Shown: positions 7,898 through 13,325, counted from the stretch's first letter. The stretch is DNA of 64,000 bases from Lewinellaceae bacterium (GCA_020636435.1 JACJXX010000002.1:2170001-2234000), one strand, 5' to 3'. Program-made: numbers and translations. The notes: generated from the sequence alone by a model not told the origin.

Positions 7898-8059
7898 TTA
7901 TGATAAAAAACAGGCGCCCATGCTTTGGTATTCGATCTTTTCCTGGCGGTGGATTTCTTCCAGCTTGTTCCAGCAGGCATTCTGTTCTTGCCCCAGGCGC
8001 AAGCTGGCCTGGGCGTCGTTGGCGAAGGCGAAGAGGAATATGGGGCGGGTGGTGGGCAT
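7898..8059 (-). pseudogene. N-terminal stub of a larger gene (AFAND motif)
   Basis: A 53-codon frame that starts MPTTRPIFLFAFANDAQ and runs into a TAA. The pattern Pro-Ile-Phe-Leu-x-Phe-Ala-Phe-Ala-Asn-Asp followed by L-x2-G-x-E-x-N-x3-N-K-L-E-E-I is, to my recollection, the N-terminal beta-strand and helix of large conflict-system proteins of Saprospiria; that link is inference. The rest of the gene is absent, the downstream DNA being GC-rich without a frame. Interpreted as a remnant left by deletion. Confidence 0.4.
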
Positions 8060-8344
8060 GGCGTTTTGAGCAGCTTTGGTTTTGGGGTAAAATAAGGAGA
8101 GTTGGAGAGAATTGGTTAATTGCAGGGGAACCTAACGCCAAAGGGGGTATGGATTCCCAAATCTTTCGCTACGGGCAGGCCGTTTCCAGAAGGAGAGTGC
8201 AAAGGGAGCGGGAGCTGTTCAAAGAAACCCACGTTAAGCCAGGCCAGTGCCCGGAATGGTGGGATATACTGAACTTTTTTCCGTAATGAGGAATTGAACT
8301 TTTATCCTTTTTCTTATTAGCCCAAAATCAATCACGACAACCAC
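8060..8344. other. Intergenic stretch with a doubtful 45-codon frame
   Basis: No clear gene. A plus-strand frame at 8149-8286 (MDSQIFRYGQAVSRRRVQRE... to DILNFFP) has acceptable codon use but no recognisable relatives and no promoter box; it could equally be a fragment. The rest holds nothing that can be named. Confidence 0.25.
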
Positions 8345-8668
8345 ATGAAATACGCCTTCCAAAAAATGCGCCTCGAAGCCGACAGCCTCTACGCCCTGAT
8401 CAACAACTGGGTGGAAACGCACCTGACGGTTACGGAAGGCGCCGCCGTCATCATCGGCTATGGCTATGAGATTGCCGGCGCCTTTTCCAACCTGGTGCTG
8501 GACTGGGAAGCCACCGTCCTGCTACCCAGGGCAGGGCTGGAACTGGAAAACGGGGAGTACGACCTGATCATGCTGGGAGAAGAGCTCTACGCCTGCCGCA
8601 AGCAACAGAAGTATCTGCTGCCGGATTTGGCGGTAACGGTGGAGGTGGTGTCGGTGCCGGAGGAGTGA
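8345..8668 (+). CDS. Hypothetical protein, 107 aa
   Basis: Not recognised. Starts MKYAFQKMRLEADSLYALINNWVETHLTVTEGAAVIIGYGYEIAG. Mixed alpha/beta, acidic, no signal peptide or membrane segment, single-domain size. Codon use is like the rest of the genome. Stands alone between the AFAND stub and the tRNA-fragment region. Confidence 0.5.
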   Translation: MKYAFQKMRLEADSLYALINNWVETHLTVTEGAAVIIGYGYEIAGAFSNLVLDWEATVLLPRAGLELENGEYDLIMLGEELYACRKQQKYLLPDLAVTVEVVSVPEE

Positions 8669-8713
8669 GTGGGGGAGTACTCTCGGGCGCCAATTTTCCA
8701 TTGGCGCGCGAGT

Positions 8714-8733
8714 TGTTCCGCGGATGAACTGCG
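8714..8733. repeat. tRNA-3'-end-like fragment 2 (degenerate)
   Basis: Weak match to the tRNA-Arg 3' end (GATCCCGGCAGGAT...GAACCTGCG) reading TGTTCCGCGGATGAACTGCG. It is better seen through fragment 4 at 9600, with which it shares the longer direct repeat starting at 8722. Confidence 0.35.
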
Positions 8734-8784
8734 TTGATCCTATTGTGCTCCGAAGTCAAAAAGCAACGGCCTGCTCGCTACGCT
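8722..8784. repeat. Direct repeat, copy 1 (pairs with 9611-9674)
   Basis: About 60 bases, GGATGAACTGCGTTGATCCT onward, repeated at 9611-9674 with some 80-85% identity, including a TCCGAAGTCAAAAA stretch and a TCGCTRCGCTC stretch. Both copies begin inside a tRNA-end-like fragment. The 0.9-kb unit between them carries the toxin-antitoxin pair at 8891-9468. Confidence 0.7.
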
Positions 8785-8808
8785 CGTGCAGGCTTTTGCT
8801 TTCATTAG

Positions 8809-8830
8809 TGGTCCCGGCAGGATGAGAACC
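8809..8830. repeat. tRNA-3'-end-like fragment 3
   Basis: TGGTCCCGGCAGGATGAGAACC matches the tRNA-Arg 3' end in 19 of 22 positions. It is preceded on the plus strand by TTTCATTAG and, further left, by a hairpin (GCCTGC...GCAGGC, 8769-8793), an arrangement also seen at 9740-9793 and 12712-12767. Confidence 0.6.
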
Positions 8831-8853
8831 GAAATAGCAATCTTTTTTAATGA

Positions 8854-8872
8854 TAAAACCGTTATCTTTATG
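8854..8872 (+). promoter_or_regulatory. Shared promoter motif AACCGTTATCTTTATG (site C)
   Basis: Only plus-strand member of the motif family; TATCTTTA box at 8863-8870. It overlaps the first in-frame ATG (8870) of the downstream antitoxin frame, so the true start is 8885 or 8891. Confidence 0.55.
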
Positions 8873-8890
8873 ATTACAAAACTAATGATT

Positions 8891-9163
8891 ATGAGTGCTG
8901 TAGAAATCAGAGCCGAAATCAACGCTTACCTGGAAAAGGTGCAGGATGAAAGCTTCCTCAAAGTAGTCCACTCTATGCTGAATACCTACGTTCAAGAGCA
9001 AGAGGATCCCATTGAAGGATATGATATACACGGCAACCCAATGAGGGCCAGCCAGCTGATAGACAAATATGAAACTGGCCTGGCAGCAGTAAAACGGGGC
9101 GATTTTATCACGGTTGAAGAACTGGAAGAAAAGTCCAAACAATGGCTCTCCGATACAAAGTAA
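8891..9163 (+). CDS. Antitoxin (orphaned by a nonsense mutation in its toxin)
   Basis: 90 residues from ATG 8891 (MSAVEIRAEINAYLEKVQDE...); ATG 8885 is an equal alternative. The N-terminal helix AEINAYLEKVQDESFLKVVHSML and the C-terminal AAVKRGDFITVEELEEKSKQW, containing the common antitoxin phrase G-D-F-I-T-V-E-E-L, place it among small antitoxins of RelE/ParE modules. The toxin frame starts at 9142 and overlaps its last 22 bases. Confidence 0.7.
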   Translation: MSAVEIRAEINAYLEKVQDESFLKVVHSMLNTYVQEQEDPIEGYDIHGNPMRASQLIDKYETGLAAVKRGDFITVEELEEKSKQWLSDTK

Positions 9164-9468
9164 TCATTACCCCGGACGCTTAGCAGTGCATACAAGACAT
9201 AACAGGTTACTTAGCTGAAAATGTATCTTTGGAAACGGCCACCAAAGTTAACCAAGCTATCATTGATAGTATCAATAGCTTGAAAACCTTTCCCGAGCGT
9301 AATGATGTTGCCAAAAACATTAGCAAACGAAGCACCATCTACCGGCGCGTTATGGCCATGTCTTACCGTATCGTTTACACTGTCAATAAAGATGAAGTAC
9401 AAGTTATTGTCGTTGATGTTGACTACGGCCCAAGGAGCCAACAACGGCTAATACACAAGCTCAGTTGA
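9142..9468 (+). pseudogene. RelE/ParE-family toxin inactivated by an in-frame TAG
   Basis: Reads MALRYKVIITPDA, then TAG at 9181-9183 (codon 14), then QCIQDITGYLAENVSLETATKVNQ and on to a complete C terminus (YRIVYTVNKDEVQVIVVDVDYG) ending at 9468. Members of this family usually have acidic Glu at that place (compare PEAEQDLDE in the toxin at 990-1289), so a single GAG-to-TAG change explains the break. Everything else looks intact, implying a recent loss, or reading from an internal start at 9229 that would lack helix 1. Confidence 0.8.
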
Positions 9469-9599
9469 CTCTTGCTGCCCCCCTGCGCAGTAAAAAGGTG
9501 TTCGGGAGCTGCTTCACTCACTGCCCGGCAGTACACGCTCCCTAGTTCGTTACGACGTATCGTCTCAACGAAATGGGGCGTTTTAGAAAAAATGGCCAG

Positions 9600-9622
9600 T
9601 GATCCAGGCAGGATGAACTGCG
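9600..9622. repeat. tRNA-3'-end-like fragment 4
   Basis: TGATCCAGGCAGGATGAACT followed by GCG resembles the plus-strand view of the tRNA-Arg 3' end (TGATCCCGGCAGGATTCGAA and CCTGCG) with one substitution and three missing bases. Confidence 0.55.
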
Positions 9623-9674
9623 TTGATCCTATTGGGTTCCGAAGTCAAAAAACAGCGGCGGTTCGCTGCGCTCT
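9611..9674. repeat. Direct repeat, copy 2 (pairs with 8722-8784)
   Basis: Second copy of the repeat that starts inside a tRNA-end-like fragment; see 8722-8784. Confidence 0.7.
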
Positions 9675-9678
9675 CCTT

Positions 9679-9740
9679 GGCCGTTTTTATTTACCGATCG
9701 CCTCAAGCGGGGCTTGGTCGGTCGTCAAATAAAAACGGCC
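9679..9740. repeat. Perfect 14-bp inverted repeat (hairpin)
   Basis: GGCCGTTTTTATTT at 9679-9692 is the exact reverse complement of 9727-9740, with a further inner pairing ACCGA/TCGGT at 9693-9697. It could be a bidirectional terminator or one end-structure of a lost element. A second hairpin, GTGCCC...GGGCAC (9741-9757), follows directly. Confidence 0.7.
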
Positions 9741-9778
9741 TGTGCCCTGATCGGGCACAAGCCGCTGCTTTCATTAGT

Positions 9779-9804
9779 GATCCCGGCAGGATTGGGACAA
9801 CCTA
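9779..9804. repeat. tRNA-3'-end-like fragment 5
   Basis: TGATCCCGGCAGGATT is an exact 16-base match to the plus-strand view of the tRNA-Arg 3' end (12909-12924); similarity continues loosely (GGGACAACC against CGAACC). Preceded by TTTCATTAG and a hairpin as in fragments 3 and 6. Confidence 0.65.
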
Positions 9805-9927
9805 TTTTAAGTGGCTGTTATTCAGGGTTTTGTATGTTTTTATTTTAAATTTTAGAATTGGGTTAGAAAAAAGTGTTGGTGTAAGTTGAGAAAACTTTCC
9901 TTTGGCAGGGGCCAAACATTAACCTTC

Positions 9928-10227
9928 TTACTCTATTGGAATCTCTCCTAATGGAAAAGAAGAAGGCCGTACGGTTAGAATATTAACCTGGCTTCTATCT
10001 GGAACGGAATAGACTATCCGGTATTTTTGGACAATCAATTCCCGGATAGAGGATATGTTGATTTCCGGGACGACTCTTCCGGAATAGGGGAATGCTTCCA
10101 AGGCCTGAGTTTGTTCAAAAATGGCGTCAATGAGAAAAGAAGCATACTTTTCAGAGTATTTTGCCCGGTATTCGGCAATTTCATCGAGATCTTCCAATGC
10201 CTGGAAGGTCCAGTTTACTTTTGCCAT
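9928..10227 (-). CDS. RelE/ParE-family toxin, intact
   Basis: 99 residues, MAKVNWTFQALEDLDEIAEYRAKYSEKYASFL..., with the YRIVYSVPDRSQVNILTVRPSSF C-terminal strand region usual for RelE/ParE toxins (P-Y-S-G-R-x-V-P-E and K-Y-R-I-V-Y). Its ATG lies inside the 3' end of the antitoxin gene (13-base overlap). This is the only one of the three related cassettes (1620, 10215, 12388) that still has its toxin. Confidence 0.88.
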   Translation of the reverse strand: MAKVNWTFQALEDLDEIAEYRAKYSEKYASFLIDAIFEQTQALEAFPYSGRVVPEINISSIRELIVQKYRIVYSVPDRSQVNILTVRPSSFPLGEIPIE

Positions 10228-10397
10228 TTCTTCATCTTTTCTTTAGCTTCTTCCTGGCTTACAACTTTACCTTCTTCCACTTCCTGAAGGCCCGTGTTGA
10301 TCTTTTCCAACAAGATAAGCCGTTCAAACAGCTCATCCAGAGAGAATTCCTCAGGAAGGGACCGGATGGTTTCCAATACTTTTTCCTTAACTAACAT
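10215..10397 (-). CDS. Antitoxin of the 9928-10227 toxin (copy 2)
   Basis: 60 residues, start chosen at 10397 below the TATCTTTG box at 10413-10420. Nearly identical to the orphan at 1620-1802 (a Val/Ala difference in SQEEAKEKMKKW). Helical, charged, ending KEKMKKWQK. With the overlapping toxin it forms a complete module. Confidence 0.8.
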   Translation of the reverse strand: MLVKEKVLETIRSLPEEFSLDELFERLILLEKINTGLQEVEEGKVVSQEEAKEKMKKWQK

Positions 10398-10502
10398 TTC
10401 ATTCGTTTTATGCAAAGATAACGATTTGTTCGGCACGTGGCAGTTTGGTAATTTCTTCTTTTATGTCTTGGATGTTCATATGTAGGCCTTCCGTTTGAGC
10501 GC

Positions 10503-11060
10503 TTACTGCCAGCTCGCTTCGTTAGCGTAGGTTTCGTAGCTGGTAGGGGAGGGGTAGTCGAATTCAGAACCGGTTTTTTGTTCATAAGCCAGTGCTGCCA
10601 GGGAGAGCAGCGGTTCGAAATCTTCATCCGGATTGATTTGTGCAGGGCCTTGTAAAATCTGCTTATATTTTTCTTTACCCTGAGCAACGACGGCAGCCCT
10701 CACATACAGGAAACCATCTTCCGAGAAGGAATCCTTTGGGTAAGCCGCTCGGGCGTGGGCTTTGGTGTCCAGCGCATAGAGTTTTTCGGCGAGTATGTCT
10801 TCGAAGAGGTAGATGTGGCTGGCAGGATGCTGAGCGAGGGCTTCAACGGCCGGGGTCAATACTTCATTTCTGGTTTCAGCATTCCAATCCAGCAGGCCGA
10901 TAATGCTCCAGAAGTCTTCCTCTGTAAAAGTAGGAATATCGTCCAGGTTGACCACCTGAATGTCCAGGCGGGTATGACTGGGATACTTCTCTTTGAGTTC
11001 CTTCAGGAACTTTTCGTCGACTTCGGATAAGGGCACGCTGATCTTGGTGGTCATACTCAT
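10503..11060 (-). CDS. DUF4240-like protein, copy 2
   Basis: Protein identical to the copy at 1908-2465; the DNA differs at only a couple of positions (near 10720). Same start logic, with the shared promoter motif at 11084-11101. Confidence 0.7.
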   Translation of the reverse strand: MSMTTKISVPLSEVDEKFLKELKEKYPSHTRLDIQVVNLDDIPTFTEEDFWSIIGLLDWNAETRNEVLTPAVEALAQHPASHIYLFEDILAEKLYALDTKAHARAAYPKDSFSEDGFLYVRAAVVAQGKEKYKQILQGPAQINPDEDFEPLLSLAALAYEQKTGSEFDYPSPTSYETYANEASWQ

Positions 11061-11083
11061 CTGAGTTGAGTTTCTGTACTGCA

Positions 11084-11101
11084 CATAAAGTTAACGGTTT
11101 T
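11084..11101 (-). promoter_or_regulatory. Shared promoter motif AACCGTTAACTTTATG (site D)
   Basis: TAACTTTA box at 11086-11093, duplicated counterpart of site B. Confidence 0.55.
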
Positions 11102-11206
11102 ATTTAGAGAATCGTTATACCATCATCCAATGATCTTTCAAAGGAACGTGTTTTGATTATTGGCTGGGACTGGCGAATACGACGAAAAATTGCTACCTTT
11201 TCATCA

Positions 11207-11755
11207 ATGAATATCGTAACCGTTCTTCATAACAAGGCGATGGAGTTTGCCGACGAGGCTCTTCTGGCAAAGATGGAAGGCAATAGCGATGCCTCTCTTT
11301 CCCTTTTTGAAAAGGCCTTCTCCCTGGAGAAGGAAGCTGCGGCATCGATCAATCAAAAAAGCGATTCCTGGTACATCCTGGTCCGTAGCGCTGCTTCTCT
11401 GGCCATCAACTGTGGCAGATATCAGGATGCCGAAGCCCTGATTCAGATGGGGCGTTCCGGAAACCCTCCTGCCTTCATCGTTAAGGAATTGAATGAGCTG
11501 AAAGATACTCTGTCCAAAGCTAAAGAACAAAAAGTGGGTGAGGTGGAGATCATTGGGATTCTGACCTATGCCAATGCCGAAGAAAGCCAGATTCGCCTCC
11601 AGGACCTGAAGACTAAAGAAATTTACACCATCACCGTGCCCAGCCACCTGATCAATGAAATTGTTAAATCCTATTGGGCGGATGTGGTGCAGGTGAAGGC
11701 GCAGAGAATATGTTCGGGTTCTATTATTTTGGATCAGATTGATAGGGCGGCGTAG
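11207..11755 (+). CDS. TPR-like/beta-domain protein, copy 2
   Basis: 182 residues, identical to the copy at 2612-3160 for the first 165 and then different: KAQRICSGSIILDQIDRAA here against KAQKGATGAIVLDEITKAA there. The last codons still align at reduced identity, so the boundary looks like a gene-conversion tract edge within two related genes more than a clean insertion edge. Confidence 0.7.
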   Translation: MNIVTVLHNKAMEFADEALLAKMEGNSDASLSLFEKAFSLEKEAAASINQKSDSWYILVRSAASLAINCGRYQDAEALIQMGRSGNPPAFIVKELNELKDTLSKAKEQKVGEVEIIGILTYANAEESQIRLQDLKTKEIYTITVPSHLINEIVKSYWADVVQVKAQRICSGSIILDQIDRAA

Positions 11756-11766
11756 GGTAGTATCTT

Positions 11767-12294
11767 CTATTTATCTGGCTTTGTCAGCAGGTCATATTCT
11801 CCACTCTGAATTACTCGATAAGCATCCTTGATAAAATCCCTTACTTCTGGAGTGTAGTCTGCCTCCCCGGTAATCTTAAATGCATTTACCACATGGCTCT
11901 TTTTCACCAGATACTTCGCATTTTTTGATTTTCTGCCGCTGTACAAGGTTTCGATCACAAAACTGCTTTTGTTGAATTTGAAATAAGAAAAGACTGTCCT
12001 GGTGGAGCCTTCCCTTTTATCCACGTTCAGGGTAAAGCCAGTTTCTACAAGTTTGATGTTTTCACTATTCAGGTATAAGTCTGCCTTTATCTCGTTCAGG
12101 ATCTTTTTGGAGAGTGTAAGGAGTGATTCTTCTACTTGCTTTTCTTTTTGGTGCTGGTAAAATGCCCGCCATGCCTCTAAGGGCTGAGGATCCCCTCCGG
12201 TTAGAAGGTCGACTAGGAAATGTATCAACTCCGCCTGCTCTTCCCGGCTTAGTTTGGTGATTTCCTCTTTTATGGCTTGAATACTCATATCCAT
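11767..12294 (-). CDS. Antitoxin-like N terminus joined to an unknown C-terminal domain
   Basis: 175 residues from ATG 12294. Residues 1-45 (MDMSIQAIKEEITKLSREEQAELIHFLVDLL) are nearly identical to the antitoxin at 1289-1510, as is the upstream DNA with its promoter motif. From about residue 50 a different alpha/beta region follows (LSKKILNEIKADLYLNSENIKLVETGFTLNV ... YTPEVRDFIKDAYRVIQSGEYDLL) that is not recognised and is not a RelE fold by eye. No separate toxin gene follows. It may be a stand-alone regulator or a self-contained toxin-antitoxin fusion. Confidence 0.65.
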   Translation of the reverse strand: MDMSIQAIKEEITKLSREEQAELIHFLVDLLTGGDPQPLEAWRAFYQHQKEKQVEESLLTLSKKILNEIKADLYLNSENIKLVETGFTLNVDKREGSTRTVFSYFKFNKSSFVIETLYSGRKSKNAKYLVKKSHVVNAFKITGEADYTPEVRDFIKDAYRVIQSGEYDLLTKPDK

Positions 12295-12317
12295 CAGGTT
12301 TAGCAAATGATTCGGTA

Positions 12318-12335
12318 CATAAAGTTAACGGTTTT
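12318..12335 (-). promoter_or_regulatory. Shared promoter motif AACCGTTAACTTTATG (site E)
   Basis: TAACTTTA box at 12320-12327, about 26 bases before the ATG at 12294; flanks on both sides are near-identical to site A for roughly 60 bases. Confidence 0.55.
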
Positions 12336-12387
12336 ATTTGGGGAATCGTTTCTGGGGAGCTGGTTCTTTTACCTCAGCACAATCCAG

Positions 12388-12702
12388 TCACTTTTGCCAT
12401 TTCTTCATCTTTTCTTTAGCCTCTTCCTGGCTTACAATTTTGCCTTCTTCCACTTCCTGAAGGCCCGTGTTGATCTTTTCCAGCAAGATCAGCCGCTCAA
12501 ACAGCTCATCCATGGAGAATTCTTCAGGAAGGGACCGGATGGTTTCCAATACTTTTCTAGTAGGCCGACCGGGCGTGGGCTTTGGTGTCCAGCAAGTAAA
12601 GCTTTTCGGCGAGTATGTCTTCGAAGAGGTAGATGTGGCTGGCAGGATGCTGAGCGAGGGCTTCAACGGCCGGGGTTAGTACTTCATTTCTGGTTTCCGC
12701 AT
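12388..12702 (-). pseudogene. Third, deleted copy of the antitoxin-DUF4240 cassette
   Basis: 12388-12558 matches the 60-aa antitoxin gene from its stop to near its start codon, at roughly 90-95% identity; at 12559 the sequence jumps to an internal part of the DUF4240 gene (12562-12702, equivalent to about 2150-2290). About 350 bases including the antitoxin start and promoter and the DUF4240 C-terminal coding part are missing. A fused frame exists (ending KVLETIRSLPEEFSMDELF...) but has no promoter. The toxin is also gone, apart from a Met-Ala-Lys-Val stub at the left edge. Confidence 0.8.
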
Positions 12703-12752
12703 CAAAAGCAAAAGCCTGCACCCTTTCGGGCACAGGCCGTTGTTTTCATTAG

Positions 12753-12768
12753 TGATCCCGGCAGGATT
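12753..12768. repeat. tRNA-3'-end-like fragment 6
   Basis: TGATCCCGGCAGGATT, a 16-base exact match to the end of the tRNA-Arg gene 150 bases away; preceded by TTTCATTAG and a hairpin (CCTGCACCC...GGGCACAGG, 12714-12738). Confidence 0.65.
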
Positions 12769-12871
12769 TCCCGCCCAAGCTCCGTGACGGGCTGTGGAAT
12801 AGGCGGAGAGGTACAGAAGAATTCCACAGCCCTACTACGCTAGGGCGGGATAAACCTCTCATCCTGCCGGG
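12757..12871. repeat. Nested 115-base palindromic stem-loop element
   Basis: Three perfect stems nest inside each other: CCCGGCAGGAT (12757-12767) with 12861-12871; TCCCGCCC (12769-12776) with 12843-12850; GGGCTGTGGAAT (12789-12800) with 12821-12832. Unpaired parts are a 20-base apical loop, a 12/10-base internal loop and a 10-base bulge. The outermost arm is itself the tRNA-end-like fragment 6. No coding frame fits. Could be a small inverted-repeat mobile element or a structured RNA; no known family recognised. Confidence 0.75.
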
Positions 12872-12872
12872 C

Positions 12873-12908
12873 AAAAAAAAAGCCCGAGCAAATGCTCAGG
12901 CTTTTTTG
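12873..12908 (-). terminator. Rho-independent terminator of tRNA-Arg
   Basis: Directly after the tRNA 3' end (minus strand), AAAGCCTGAGC-ATTT-GCTCGGGCTTT followed by a run of T. Lies within 40 bases of the mature 3' end. Confidence 0.85.
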
Positions 12909-13253
12909 TGATCCCGGCAGGATTCGAACCTGCGACCGTCTGATTAGCTTACCCGCTACGGCTTTCGCCGCTCGTGACATTTATCGTCAGCGATTTGTGG
13001 CCTGGACTATCTCTTCGCCATCTCAGGCGCGCCACGTATAGTCTCTACGGATCCCTCCGGGCGTACCGGCGCCGAAAGCGCCTTTCCGCCCTTCATCGGT
13101 TTCCTCGGGATTGCCTTATCTTTTCAGACTTAGGTTTCCCCGATACAGTGGCGTCCACTCCGCAGGTTCTGTTTCCCTGCGGAGGCTCCTATTGCCCGCC
13201 TCTTTTGGCGGGCGGCTCAAAGTCAGATGCTCTATCCCCTGAGCTACGGGACC
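12909..13253 (-). tRNA. tRNA-Arg(UCU) interrupted by a group I intron
   Basis: Exon 1 (13253-13220) gives the acceptor GGTCCCG, D-arm GCTC...GAGC, anticodon-stem TCTGA and CTT; exon 2 (12947-12909) gives CTAA, TCAGA, variable loop, T-arm GCAGG-TTCGAAT-CCTGC, acceptor CGGGATC and discriminator A. Joined, they form a 73-nt cloverleaf with anticodon loop CTTCTAA, hence anticodon UCU (Arg, AGA codons). All stems pair, with one G-U in the acceptor. CCA is not encoded. The split lies after U34. A TATTTTTG box with a TTG about 20 bases further upstream (13410-13440, minus strand) may be the promoter, giving a 150-base leader. Confidence 0.93.
12948..13219 (-). ncRNA. Group I self-splicing intron (272 nt) in tRNA-Arg(UCU)
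   Basis: Starts after a U and ends in G, as group I introns do. It carries the conserved core strings of bacterial tRNA group I introns (subgroup IC3, Azoarcus/Agrobacterium type): GGGGAAACCTAAG (complement of 13129-13141), GTAGAGACTATACG (around 13035-13048) and GAAGAGATAGTCCAGG (complement of 13001-13016). GACTA and TAGTC can form P7. A GC-rich 5' hairpin (GCCGCCCGCC...GGCGGGC) supplies the region of P1/P2. There is no internal open frame for a homing endonuclease. Subgroup is inferred from the core strings. Confidence 0.9.
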
Positions 13254-13284
13254 AATTGCAAGCCGGAAGGCCGAATGGGGAAGC

Positions 13285-13325
13285 GACCGTAGGGAGCCCC
13301 GCACCGATGAAGGAGGTCGGGGTCG
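13285..13325. repeat. Dispersed 35-base repeat, copy 1
   Basis: GCGACCGTAGGGAG then CCCGCACCGATGAAGGAGGT, upstream of the tRNA. The reverse complement with two or three differences is at 62009-62052. Function unknown. Confidence 0.65.

Larger units (their letters stand above)
9469..9927. other. Gene-free stretch holding tRNA-like fragments and hairpins
   Basis: No gene is supported in these 459 bases. They contain tRNA-end-like fragments at 9600 and 9779, the second copy of the direct repeat (9611-9674) and two hairpins (9679-9740 and 9738-9764). The last 120 bases are AT-rich without a named feature. Confidence 0.6.
10217..11703. repeat. 1.49-kb segmental duplication, copy 2
   Basis: See 1622-3108. 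This copy is flanked on the left by the intact toxin, suggesting it is closer to the ancestral arrangement of toxin, antitoxin, DUF4240 and TPR-like genes. Confidence 0.95.

Noticed and set aside
7900..8286. Plus-strand 128-codon frame
   Set aside because: Arg/Trp-rich antisense of the AFAND stub followed by unrelated sequence; codon use is unnatural. Only its last 45 codons are mentioned as doubtful.
8809..9804. Complete additional tRNA genes at the tRNA-end-like fragments
   Set aside because: Only the last 15-22 bases match; no D-arm, anticodon arm or 5' acceptor strand can be folded at any of them.
8714..12768. Integron attC sites
   Set aside because: The fragments match a tRNA 3' end, lack attC-type paired R/L boxes, and no integron integrase is in the window.
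12307..12843. Plus-strand 178-codon frame
   Set aside because: It is antisense to the deleted antitoxin/DUF4240 copy and runs into the tRNA-like fragment and palindrome; no coherent protein.
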